DNA of 64,000 nucleotides. Origin: Cryptomeria japonica. Its lineage: Eukaryota > Streptophyta > Pinopsida > Cupressales > Cupressaceae. Of this stretch, positions 52,689-63,868 are shown in pieces. Positions within the stretch are counted from its first letter, which is position 1; the number at the start of each line of letters is the position of its first letter. The stretch spans positions 97,341,796-97,405,795 of the forward strand of contig NC_081412.1 in NCBI RefSeq assembly GCF_030272615.1, in the 5' to 3' direction. The translations under genes were made by a program, and so were the position numbers. The notes under the pieces were generated by a model. The model ran no database searches and was not told the DNA's origin. It saw only the letters and a program-made list of their open reading frames with translations.

Positions 52689-54725
52689 TTGAGAATTTTA
52701 TTTTCGGCCTTGCAAATTTTTTATTTTTTATTTTTCAGGTTTCGTCCGTATAGCCTCTGCAAAAGGTTGTATGAGTTCTTACAACATACAGGATGAGTTT
52801 TGAGATTTGTCATTCGGCTCTGTATGAATCATCATACAGGTATCTTCTTTATTGTCTTCTTTTGGGGTTTACTCGTTTGGCTCGGTGAGAATACTCGTTC
52901 TGCTCTGTGAGAATTGTCATACGAATTTTTGATTTACTTGTTTTATAAACAAGTATACTTTTTGGGGTTTTCTTGATTTGGCTTTGGATTTTACTGACAC
53001 TAACCCTGAATTGTCTTCTATCTACCTGAGATTTTCATAGCCTAACTGATTTTTTGCAGAATGCCTATCAAAGAATTTGTCAAATCAAAATCACGCATGT
53101 CAAAGAATCGAAAATAATATGATTACTGATGTGTTGGTTTTGCAGGTTGCCTAAGGAGAATCGAACAAATATTATCTATTCTTTAATTCATTTTTAGGCA
53201 CTTAAATTGCTATTTGGTTAAAGAACAAATCTGTCTTTTGTGCTTGAAGAAAGATCTAAAAGGTAGGAAAGTATGCTCTTGTCTGCACAGACAATCAGAA
53301 ATCCAAACCCTTGAAGCTTTTTCTAAGTTTGAGATTTGTGTACCTTTTAGTGGGCCTGTCATAGTGGGAAAAAGTAATCACCCTGTGAGAACGACCCAAG
53401 TGAGTACAGCTAAACCCAAGCATTCCAACTCACTGTAATAAATAGGTGTTTCAGGATTAAAGTTTTAGAGGATGAGATTATTTGAATTTTCTCTTTTGAG
53501 ATCTCTCATATCAAGCATTTTGTAGGGCCTTGCGGTCTCAATCACGCTTGCATGACTATAGCTTGTTTCGGTACCTTGACGGGATATAGGCCTCAGTCGT
53601 GCTTGCACGACTTCAAGGGGTAATTTCAAATGGAAATCCTTACTACAAACTTAAAAATAATAGCTACCCGGTTCACCTACGAAAGGGGAATAATCTTTGT
53701 GCAAGAGAGATAGTAACTCTCCCAAGATACTTGCCATTTCGTGCCCCCATTAGCATTTGGAGTTGGCTAATACGACATTGAGAATCCATTGCGTGAGACT
53801 CAGTGGCCGTATTCTGATTAGCTATTGGGTGTGTACCTGAGTTTGCAAGCAAAGGTTTTCTCTCTTAGCCAAATTCCTTAGAATTAGTGTGCTATGTTTT
53901 AAATCACTTTGGATCTTACGTGTTTGCTATGTTTTTTATCCAAAGTTGAAAACAGAAACTCTAAAAACTGAAAAAACTCAAAAACAAATAAAAAATCAAA
54001 ATTTAGTGGTCAAAAACTCAATTTCCTCATCAAAAATTTGCCTCTAGTCATAATTGTCGTATGAGCTTCCTAATTCATCATCCGAGTCATCTAAATTGTC
54101 ATACGAGTCACCTAGTTTGTCGTTCTATCTTCTTTAAACTATCATTTTGGTCCCTGAAGATTGTCATATGAGCTTATAAACTCTATCGTACAAGTCACAC
54201 TGGTCTCTGAAGAGTTGTCATCTGGTAAGCTTTAAATTATCGTTCAAGCATAGGCAACAAATCGTACGAGTATCTGTCTTTATTTTTTGAAAGTTACTAA
54301 ACTATCATCTGGGTTGTCATATTTTGTCATACGAACCTCTAATTCTTTCAGTCCCGATTCTTGCATCCTTTTTAGACTAGTCATACTTTCCTAATCAGTC
54401 TGCAGTGAATGTAAATCTGGTCATTTTAATCTTGAGCATAAACAACCTTGATAGTGTACCTTTGTCATTGTGTTGCACGAATTTGTCGATCATCTCCCAA
54501 CTAGTTCAATCAATCACTTATCAAACTTATCAAATCACTTATCAATCGCTTATCAAACTTAATCAACCTAGGTTGCTTAGATCACGTCTTACACAGGATA
54601 GATCGTTCCTAAAACCAGACTGCGTCTTAGTCACCTTTCTTAATCACTATGTTAAAATGCGTAATTAGCTCTAATTTGATTTTGAAATATACATCACATC
54701 TAAATCTCAGTCACGTCGGTTGTAA
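52689..54725 (+). other. Gypsy-2 leader with repeated CATACGAG words and a perfect palindrome
   Basis: Two kilobases of leader without a clear gene; short ORFs at 53214 and 53599 have no motif. CATACGAG, CGTACGAG and related words recur (52750-52930 and 54050-54330). AGTCGTGC-TT-GCACGACT at 53595-53612 is a perfect 18-base palindrome able to form an 8-bp hairpin; a weaker version lies near 53545. Confidence 0.6.
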
Positions 54726-55483
54726 ATGCCTATTCAAACTAGGAGCTCTTCTAAGAACAAGAACAAGAAAAAGGAAGAGACAGTAACATTGCAAACTAAT
54801 CCATTTTTCCAAGAACAACCAATTTTGATGAACCTTTTGAACAAAAAACTTTAGACAAACCTTTGTCTTCAAACAAACCAATTTTGGATCAATCCTTATC
54901 TTCCAATATGTCTGACGAAAGACAAGAAAAAGAGGGTGGTAAACGCAAAGCTCATCATGACCTTAGCATCTAGGCTAATGACAATGATTTTTCTTCCAAT
55001 GATTCTGAAGTTTTCGAACCGGAGAAGATACAATAGTAAAATGTCAAAAGGACAAAGACTTTAGAAAGATGATGAAGATTATCATGGCTAGAGAAAAAGA
55101 AGAATACTTTCTAGAATTGGCCAAACAAGGCGCTAAACTCCCCCTGATTACTATGTTGAAAGTCTTATCACTAAAGAAGACGATACTCTACTAGCATTGG
55201 TGACAAAAAAATTATAAGAACTACAAACTGAGATAAGGAAATGAAGGACAAAGATAAATCTCGTATGAAATATTCCTTGGATACGATTTGCCCATTTCCA
55301 TTCGACAAGAGTATTTACATGCCTTTGTTTCCTTCCAGAACATAAATTCCTAAGTTCGATAAATATGATGGCAACTCGGATCCCAAGGACCATGTCCGAG
55401 AGTTTTGTGCCCTATGTATGGAGTTCATGCACAAACAAACTTATCTCATGCACCTCTTTCCAAGAAGTTTAGGAGAACAAGCT
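54726..55483 (+). pseudogene. Gypsy-2 gag, amino-terminal part
   Basis: It begins at ATG 54726 (MPIQTRSSSKNKNKKKEE), a typical basic start. After frameshifts and stops the conserved block CPFPFDKSIYMPLFPS, then IPKFDKYDGNSDPKDHVREF and LMHLFPRSLGEQA is clear at 55288-55483. This is the entry of the Gypsy capsid domain. It stops at the NAL-E insertion; the usual following W-x-LP-x-G block is missing. Confidence 0.85.
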
Positions 55484-56414
55484 TGTTGGCAATTGACACT
55501 CAATTGATTGGTTCCAATATGTTGTCATTGATGGTAATATGGCAACATGTTCCAGCTTCATATTTTGGTTTAGTAGTGTACTGACAAACACTTCACCGAC
55601 ACTGACACTGGCAGGTATCTTCACGGTTTGGAAGGAATTATTTGGTTACCAGTATTGCAGGCCGACATGAATTCATCAAGTCACAGGTATTGAAGGCCGA
55701 CAAGATTTGGGAGATCCAACATCGACAATTGTTTTTTATATTCATGTATTTATGTTATCAAGCCAACATGTATATTCATATTGTAATTATCTTTGTAAGC
55801 CAACATAAGGCATGATGCATTGTAAAGGGGTATATAGGTCAATTGATTAGATCATTTTGTATGATATGAATATGTAAGGTTATGGAATATAATGGATATG
55901 CGAAATATATGAGAGAGATCATGCATGTGAGGATATTTATGTAAGAGGGTATTCCGGTAAGGGTTTAGGGTTTCAAACCAGAATAGACAGAGCTTAATCA
56001 GAACAATATTTAGGCATAGGAGATGCTATAATTGCAGTTCAATAATTTCTCTGGATTGTAGTCTAGATTTTTATGTAGTCACCAAGACTCCTTTTGTGAT
56101 TGAGCAGTGTGATCTAGGTTGTAAGCCTTCCTGCAAGTGCAGGCCCCTATATTTTGTAATATCTTTTCATATGGCCACTGGATTGATAATGTGGCTCATT
56201 TTCCTCTTTGAGGTTTTCCATGTATAATTCTCTGTGTTATGGTATTCATTTGTATGATTGGCTTATTGGTTGCTTTACTTCTTTCAATTCTATATGTACC
56301 GATATACCGGTTGGTGAATGCATGTTTTAATAAGGATAAAATTGATCATTCTGGTAAAATACTGATTCACCCCCCCTCTCAGTGTTCTTGGATTCCAACA
56401 CTTGGTATCAGAGC
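55484..56414 (+). repeat. NAL-E 5' LTR and primer-binding site
   Basis: TGTTGGCAATTG to GATTCCAACA (917 bp), with GGTATATAGG near 55828 and the shared GATTCACCCCCCCTCTCAGT near the end. TGGTATCAGAGC at 56403-56414 is an exact iMet-type site. Confidence 0.88.
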
Positions 56415-56469
56415 CTTGTGCCTCAAAGGAATTTTAAAATCTTGAGGAAGATCCTGAATCTGGAATCCA

Positions 56470-57588
56470 TGGATATGAGTTTGGAGAAGAAACTTAAGGT
56501 AGAACTTGAAGATTATGATGCTAAAAAGTTGAAGAACTTGAAGTTACAAGATGAATTGAATTCTGCGCAGGAATTCATTCTTGTCCTATAGGAGAGACTG
56601 CCATTTTTTCAAGCTAGGAGGAAGGAGCTTTTGTAGAATAAGGATAATGAAGAGAAAGATGCGCTTAATGAGAGATGTCAGAAGCTGAGTCAGGAGAACA
56701 TGTTTATGAGGAATGAAATGCAAGCCTTAACTATGAAGATGTCTAAAGAGATTGAAGACCAGAAGAAAATATTGATGTATCTCTGAAAAACAAATTTGAA
56801 GAATGTGGGTTCATGAGAATGATATGTTGAGAACTGATTTAGTACAATCCTAGAGCAATGAACAAGAACTTGAGAGACAAATGATAATTCTGAGAGATGA
56901 TCTAGCTATTGAAAGTGAGTATAAAGAAAAATTCAAGGTTAGTTCATCACAACTTGATGAATTATTGAAAAGACAAAGACAAAATGGAGACTCTAGTGGA
57001 CTTGGATATGAACAAGGTCAATGCTCGGTTACTGCTAATGAAGATCAAAACTAGAAGGCACCGGTAAGGAAGCTTAATTCTTATAAATTTAATGGTAGAT
57101 GCTTTGATTGTAATAAATTTGGTCACATGGCTAGGCAATGTAGAAATTGAGAAAATCCCGATCAATGTTCTAAATGCAATAAGTATGGTCATAAGACAAA
57201 ATATTGCAGAATGAATGTTAAATGTTATGCATGTGGAAAATTTGGTCATATGGCTAATCAGTGCAGGTCAAACAATTATACCAGTTTTAGCAAAGCGATT
57301 CAAAATAATAATGTTACATGCTATGCATACAATGAGGTTGGACATATTGCTAAGTTCTATAGAAGAAGAAATCCATCGGTTGGTAATGATGGATCAAATG
57401 AGAAAGGGAAAGAGAAGGTAAATGAAATCCGACAAGATCATATGAAGAAATGGGTAAGGAAGTCAAAAGATCAATCAGCAGATGAAAATGCACTGGTTAC
57501 TCAATTGACAGAGGAGGTTGCTCCTGCACTGGCAGGAAGCTCATTCGGTAACGAAGGTAGATGCCTTAGGGGTAGGCAAAATTCATGA
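56470..57588 (+). pseudogene. NAL-E ORF1: coiled coil, SIRE-like motif and CCHC knuckles
   Basis: The coiled coil (MSLEKKLKVELEDYDAKKLK and so on, 56475-56760) matches NAL-D ORF residues 1-100. Further on, LLKRQRQNGDSSGLGY near 56965-57010 is a motif I know from SIRE-type Gag. Then CFDCNKFGHMARQC (57100-57141), CSKCNKYGHKTKYC (about 57169-57210), CYACGKFGHMANQC (about 57223-57264) and a fourth, CYAYNEVGHIAKFY, that lost two Cys. The tail ends at 57588. Several stops and frame changes. RNA binding is a fair inference. Confidence 0.8.
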
Positions 57589-57864
57589 TGATAATGCATA
57601 TGCCCCGGGAAGAGGTTCTGGAAGATGTTCTAGACATTGGAGATTCTTATCCAGCATGGAGATGTTTGATTGAGATTCGATATCTTTTATCGGAAGTCAT
57701 TCATATCAATAATAGATTAGTGTTTCTTGGAGGTTAAAAGGTTGAATTCACTTCATTTCTGATCACTTTGCATTCAAGGCAATGTAGTGTGATTTGACCA
57801 ACGATTGGAAGTGTTCTTTAGGGTTTTTCACCAGCAACTATCTTTCAGGTATTTATCTTTCATC

Positions 57865-59613
57865 ATGGAAGCAATATCATCATTTGTACATACTTTTATT
57901 GCAAATCCTATTGTTGTTGAGGTCAAGGACCGTCCTAGGCCTATTTTCAAGCGATATCTGCATATTGCTACCCTGGATGATTTGCTTGGCGCTTTTTCTC
58001 ATGTCCCAAAAGGAGATATATATTGAAGATATCAGAGCTTAGATTCACTGTCATATTGAGGATTTGGGAATCAGTGATATTAAGAGAATGTATATGAGTG
58101 AGTTAATGGGAGATTCTGGAAAGATTAAGCTTGAGTACTAGTATTTTGAGGATCTAGGGTTTACTGACATTTTGAATATTCCAAAATTTAGGATGAGATT
58201 GTTAGATATGTTTTGAGCACAGTGCATGGAGAATTCATCTAGTTGGACATACCATATAAGATCTTGAAGGAGGACATCAGGGCAATCACCGGTTTACCAT
58301 AGGTTGGACAATGTCCAGAGAAGAAGGTTTCTAATGATCAGGTCAACAAGATCACCAATGCAACATCAGACAAGTGATCAATGAGGATTAGTATTGTCAC
58401 TGACAAAGATATCAGATTCAGAAGCATGGTCATTAGTTACAAGGTAACTCAGTCAAACCATTTGAATACTATTTCTAGATTCTTCATTTATGCAACACAT
58501 AAGATGATGAGAAAAAATGAGAAGTTAGATCTCTATGGATGGATGGATGAATTGTTAATTAACCTAGGGAAGATCAAATGAGAAAAGAAGGGAACATTCT
58601 GGTATGGAAATCTAATTGTCTGTTTAATGTTGTTTTTTGTCATTGAAACTCTCAGTTTTGGGAAGAGACAATGGGCATTTGATATCCCAGTAGGGAGGCA
58701 ACTAAAACAATCTATTGCAACATTGGGTAGTCAGCGAGATGATAAAGTGTGGGGTTACTTTAAAGCATTCCAAAAGGCTATGAATTATAGGGAGATGGTT
58801 CCAAAGCACATTGTTGAGAAGTAATCAACTGAGATATGCTTCATGGTTAAGAAAGATGAAACTTTGATGGAGGCTGTCAAGCCCTAAAATATTTGGATTG
58901 AAGAGATGGGTTATGAAGTTGATGCTCAGATTCTAGATGCTTATGCATAGTTGCTAATTGATGCACCTATTGATGAAGTTGAGAAAAAATTTGGCACTGC
59001 TAAGAAGAAGAAGCAAGAGGTTGAAAATGAGTTCAATTGGAAGAAGAGGGAGAAGCAGCAGGGTAAGGCAAGCAATTTTGTGGAACAAGTATCTTAGGAC
59101 ATCAAAGCATTAATTAATACTGTTATGGAAAAACGAAGGAAGAGAAAAGAACCAAAAATTTTTATTGAGTCTATTCCATCAAAATTCTGATCTAATGATG
59201 ACACACCCTTGGCATTCAAGAGGGTATTGAGGAAGAAAACTGAAGAGACTAAGGTGGAAGCTAAGAAGCAACCGGTTAGGAAAGTTATAATCAGGGTACC
59301 GACACAGAAGAGAGCTCCTAAAGAAACACCTTCTGCCCCATTCGGTGTTGGAAGAAGAAAGAAGATGGATGACATTGTTCTGGAACTTATCAATGGTAAT
59401 GTAACTATTATTCCACCCAAGACTTGTGCAAAATTAGTAGATGAAATAAGTAAAGATGGTATGTTGAAGAATGCACAGTTTTATTATGAGCATTTGGATG
59501 ATAATGAACAGAGAGAAGTTGAGGAAGCAATTTTGTTGTATTTGGATATTTATAAGAAAGTCTTGTTAGAAATTGAAAGCCTTGTTAAAAAATACTCCAT
59601 ACCTCATGAATAG
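57865..59613 (+). pseudogene. NAL-E ORF2, unknown protein conserved with NAL-C and NAL-D
   Basis: From ATG 57865 (MEAISSFVHTFIANPIVVEV). IEDLG, YVLSTVHGEF and EDIRAITGLP match the NAL-C amino-terminal module; 58027-58200 is read in another frame. From 58381 the middle module is clear: DLYGWMDELLINLGKIK, EKKGTFWYGNLIVCLML, FDIPVGRQL, EICFMVKKDETLMEAVKP and EMGYEVDAQILDAYA. A basic linker and the helical module (LVDEISKDGMLKNAQFYYEH, EREVEEAILLYLDIYKK-like) follow. Segments at 57865, 58381, 58627 and 59209 are in the same frame, separated by stops. The product is unknown. Confidence 0.7.
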
Positions 59614-59621
59614 TTTTCACC

Positions 59622-60150
59622 TGATTTCACCTCACTACCTATCTTTTTCTAAAGAAGATGACATTTCAATGAATCATCGACATAACCAACCATTGCATAT
59701 CAAAGCTATGATCCATAAGCACTGAGTCAAGTGTGTTTCGATAGATGGAGGCACTGGGTTGAATATCTGTACCTACAATTTACTAATACTGTTGGGATTT
59801 TCTGAGAATGTCATTGATCCAATGAAGAAAATAACAATCAAAGCTTATGATGAAGAAGAAAGAACATCTAAGAGTCTGGTACTATTGCTAATTAGTGTGG
59901 GACTTGTAGAATGAGATGTTATTTGATAGGTGCTTGATCTTCCTCTCTCCTACAACATCTTTTTGGGTAGACCGTGGATTCATGAGATGCAAGCAGTGTC
60001 GTCTACTTATTATCAATGTTTGAAATTTCCCTACAATGGGGTTGAAGTCAGTGTTCCTGCAGATACAACCTACACTTGTAATGCTTTAAAGCAAGGTGCT
60101 AATACCCTTGTTCCTCATAACAGAGCATCCTCTGCAACTGAAAGTTCATA
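59622..60150 (+). pseudogene. Gypsy-2 aspartic protease
   Basis: Retropepsin-like: NHRHNQPLHIKAMIHKH, then SIDGGTGLNICTYNLL (active-site DGG, usual in this lineage), DPMKKITIKAYDEEE, YNIFLGRPWIHEMQAVSSTY and CLKFPYNGVEV. Stops occur at the position before VKCVS, at VE-stop-DVI and at VI-stop-QVL. It joins NAL-E ORF2 directly on its left, with the Gag carboxy end missing. Confidence 0.85.
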
Positions 60151-62188
60151 AACTTTGATGAAATACTTAGAACAAAAATTGGAAATCACACGTATTGATA
60201 TGAATGGATACAAGATTGAACCTATACTCTCATTGATGTCTCTTCCACCATCACCAAGACAGTCTTGAAAGCTGTCAGAGGCTATGAAGCCACAAACTTC
60301 AAATAAAAACATCATCAATGATGGTATTTTTATATAATCCTCTACTTCCCTTGCAGATGAAATAGAAGAGGTGGTAGTTCTCAAATGGCTTTTCAAAGAA
60401 GAGAGTGAAAATAGAGAAGGGCAACATAGTGATATTTCCCCTAACCAATATGGTCTAGGATATAAGATGATTCAACGTATGGGATATTCAGGTACCGGCC
60501 CTTTGGGAAAGCGGCAAGGCGGAATCACTGAACCTATCAAGTTACAAACTAAGTCTACAAATGATAAAACTGGACTCGGCTACCATCTAGAAGAGTGATC
60601 AAATAAAAAACATACTTCTCATCAAGAGCTTAGGTGGAGGAAAAAGATACTACCTCCAACATCACAAGAAGTAAATACTCAACAAATTCAGGATGAGTTT
60701 GAGAAAGAACAAGAAGAACTAGAAATCAAGAGAGAACAAGAAACTTGTAATCAAGTTCCAACTATATCAGCAATAACACTACAAGAAGTAGATGTTCCAG
60801 AAGACATGAGAGAAGAAGTGGAAGGAATCAAAAACCTGTTTGCACCACTGAATATTCTTGTCACATATATGGGAAGAATGCAAGTAGAGGATTCAGAAAT
60901 AGACTCCAATGAGTATGAATGGGGTCCAGAGCCTCTCTCAGATACATCTACTGAAGAAACACCTCAAAAACCTAATGATATCATAGACGAAGCACAAGAG
61001 ATAATATGCTTGAAGATGCAAAAGGAAATAGAGGGAATCAGACTGAAAAGACAAGAAGATTATGAAGAACAAGTGAAAGAAGGAAAATCACAATAAATTT
61101 CTTTACCTACTATATCTCCCTTTGATGCGATAGAGAAAATTAGGTATGAGACTAGAATTGAAGAATTGGAGGCTATAGAAGCAGGGCCAATCATTAGTCT
61201 AGAGGAATTTGAATGGGAAAGAAGGCAGAGACTAACAGAGTCATCAAGGTTATGTCAACATGTATGTCACCTACAAGTGATCATTGAACCAAATCATGAA
61301 GGAACTTGCAAAATCAAAGATGTAGATATTGATAATATACATGCTTTCACTAAGACACTTGAAGAGAAGTCAGAGGCTTCATCTTCTGACTCTGATCACT
61401 CTGAAATAAGATCTATTTATGACATTTTATATTTGACACCAAACTATGACTACTTCGTCATAAATGTCAAAACTCTGTCTGATGAACCTATTGCTGTTGA
61501 ACCACAATATGTAGTCCAGTCCAAAGTAGAGGAGAATGCTAGTGGTAGGTCTATTGGGTTAGGTCCCCTAAATACTAATGTAAACTTTGAAAATCGTGTT
61601 CTAACTCTTCTTGGTCTCGAGACGCTTATGCAAGGTAGTCTTCTAGAACTCAACTTGTTGGTTTGAGGTTGTCATGACAATACCATGAATTCCCTTGACC
61701 ATGTTAAATCTTTATCCTTGGTACATCCTGAGCTTATTGACTGTACTCTCCAAGATCAACCTTTGAATATACCTACCTTTTCCAATGATAATACATTAGC
61801 TTGTTATCTTAATGCAGTTGAACAAATGGGCTCTTCCACCAGTGAACAAAGTGAGAACATGACACCAACAGATGTCAAGTATCTTAGTCTCAGAAATCAA
61901 AAAAAGAAAAATAAGTGTTCTAATGGCGAAAACCACACTGTGGCGGTGTCAGAATTAAAAAAAGTAAAAATAAAGGACGTACCTAACGGTGAAAACCTCT
62001 CCGAGGCACATAGCCAATGAACATTGGAATAGAAGAAACTCAACATATCATACATGTAGCTCAATCCTTATCAACAAACAAACTAAAAGAATTGTTGATT
62101 TCTTCATAGAAAAAATATCAATTTTGCATGGACATATGCTGATATGCCGGGCCTGGATCCTAACTTCATAATGAATCATCTTTATATC
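60151..62188 (+). pseudogene. Gypsy-2 G-patch domain, acidic spacer and RT start
   Basis: Largely one frame with stops. The G-patch is NQYGLGYKMIQRMGYSGTGP followed by LGKRQGGITEPI (about 60439-60540), with a second GLGY box near 60574. Such domains bind nucleic acid and occur after protease in betaretroviruses and some plant Gypsy elements. A 1.4-kb Glu/Ser-rich spacer follows (SEASSSDSDHSEIRSIYDIL). In another frame HIIHVAQSLSTNKLKELL (near 62045-62100) and then FAWTYADMPGLDPNFIMNHL (62123-62182) mark the RT entry. Gypsy-3 begins at 62189. Confidence 0.85.
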
Positions 62189-63847
62189 TGTAGCGTCGTA
62201 AATTGTATGCACTTGCTAAGGCAATACAATTTCACACCTAGTTTAGCACCCGCCTTGGCGCGGTTTGCATTTTGCATTGCATTTCCCCTTTAGCACTTAA
62301 TTAATCAAATTAATTAGGTCTAAGGTCCTATTTCATCATCCTTCACATCATAAAGTCGGGCCCTTTCGTTAAAGTGTGCCCCTTTTCATGTTATTCCTAC
62401 AATACATCATCTAATCAAAAACCCTAATTAAGTCCTATTTTGAACTTGGGGGCTTGATTTCGGGGGTCAAAACATCTCGAAATCACCTGTAACTTCGGGA
62501 TTCTCTCTAAAATCATCATATCTGACGGCCCTGAAAATTTGGTGAAAAGTTGCCGGGACCATGCGCCCGGAGTGCACACGGTCCCGGACATTTTTCCCAA
62601 AATTTTAGGAGCACGATCCAATCATAAAATAAAGCTTAACCCCAAGAAATTGGCGGGAGATTCAATCTCTAGGTCGGCCAAAAGATGAAATTACGACCTA
62701 GGATTTCATACATAAGAGCTCTCTTTCTTCATTTGAAGGGATCTGGATTTTTGTTTTGAGGAACCTCATATGCAGCGAAAGAGCAGATCTTTGAAGACTT
62801 CAACAACATTCAACATCCCTCTATCAAGCATTTGTCAATTTCATTCATCCATTTAGGGGTTGGAAGACATTGAAGAACAATAGGAGATTACCGACTGAAG
62901 ATTGGCTTGTACCCCTCCCTTGGGGGTTGGGTATGATTTCATGTTGTTTTCTTGTCTTTGCATAAGCTTCAATATCTCATTTATTCATGCTTTAGATCAC
63001 TTTGCATCTTGATTTAGAGCATTTACATTATCATTTACAAGCAATTAGGGTTTACTTTCTAGGTTGCTCTAGTTTGCTTACTTGCATTTTAGATCTTGCA
63101 CACACACAAGGTCTGCACACACATTACTTTTACAATACAACTTGGCTATTCGTGGAGGTGGAAATCACCGAAGCGGGGGTTTGACTAAGGCAAAACCCTA
63201 TATAGCCACCCAAACACCTTTTTCAGATACAAGTGCAGGTTTCAGGACTTGGACGACGCCGTAGGTTGCAGATCCGGGAAAAGCAGGTCGAGACAGCACC
63301 CCACACCAAATTGCAGGGCAAAAGACCAGGACAGGGGCGTGGGGTGCCCTGGTCCTGCCAGAACAGGGGCGCTGGGCGCCCTGGTCCCTGGGACAGAGGC
63401 GCTGAGCGCCTTGGTCCTCCTGACAGACAACATTTCAGACAGTTTTCCAGAGTGGAAAATAGCAGTTTCAAGTGCAGTTCCGGGACAAAATCAGGACAGT
63501 GGCGCCCGCGCCCTCGTCCCGAACATTTTCAGTCAAATTTTGAGTCTGGGTACGCATCTGCATTCTTGTTTTATCCTTGTGTTTATAGCTTTCCGTTGTT
63601 TAAGTTCAATTTTGCAATCTTGCTGTTAGCTCATACTTGCATTTTAGGGTTAGGAATTGAACTTGCATAATCTTACCTTTCAATTACAACAAAGGAATAG
63701 AAATCCTAATAGGTAGCCTGTGGCTCTCTCTTTCACAAAAAGAAGTAGCCAATTGTGTGATACCTCTAGGCTCTTTCGTATTCCGTAATGTGTGTCAAAA
63801 GGTAGGATTAGGGCATGATAACCTAGTCTCGCTTTTTCCCCCACACA
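62189..63847 (+). repeat. Gypsy-3 5' LTR
   Basis: It begins TGTAGCGTCGTAAATTGTAT immediately after the Gypsy-2 RT start and ends TCCCCCACACA before a primer site (1,659 bp). CCCTATATAGCC near 63197 is a TATA-like box, followed by a GC-rich repeat region. The second LTR is outside the window, so limits rest on termini and primer site. Confidence 0.75.
63326..63425 (+). repeat. GC-rich imperfect repeats in the Gypsy-3 LTR
   Basis: Three copies of a roughly 30-bp unit with ACAGGGGCG, then GGCGCC-like palindrome and CCTGGTCC, for example ACAGGGGCGCTGGGCGCCCT and ACAGAGGCGCTGAGCGCCTT. A fourth, weaker copy lies near 63495. It stands out against AT-rich surroundings. Confidence 0.8.
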
Positions 63848-63850
63848 TTT

Positions 63851-63868
63851 TGGTGAACCCGACGTGAA
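63851..63868 (+). promoter_or_regulatory. Gypsy-3 primer-binding site
   Basis: TGGTGAACCCGACGTGAA starts 3 bases after the LTR and fits a tRNA-primed site (TGG start). tRNA not named. 63869-64000 is leader with no gene. Confidence 0.75.

Larger units (their letters stand above)
55484..59615 (+). mobile_element. NAL-E: non-autonomous LTR element, 3' part deleted
   Basis: The 5' LTR is 55484-56400, followed by an iMet-type primer site, a coiled-coil/CCHC ORF1 and ORF2. The element ends abruptly near 59615, where Gypsy-2 protease sequence starts. The 3' part of ORF2, polypurine tracts and 3' LTR are missing. ORF1 and ORF2 match NAL-C and NAL-D in order. No pol domain. It is the oldest-looking member by stop density. 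Confidence 0.85.
51661..62188 (+). mobile_element. Gypsy-2: Ty3/Gypsy element, interrupted by NAL-E and Gypsy-3
   Basis: 5' LTR 51661-52664, primer site 52671-52688, a 2-kb leader, gag 54726-55483 (cut by NAL-E), protease about 59622-60150, a G-patch domain, a long acidic region and the first residues of RT near 62123-62188, where Gypsy-3 begins. Gag middle and end are missing between 55483 and 59622. The order protease, G-patch, spacer, RT and the leader size suit the large Tat-like Gypsy lineages, which I state as inference. The 3' half is outside the window. Confidence 0.85.
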
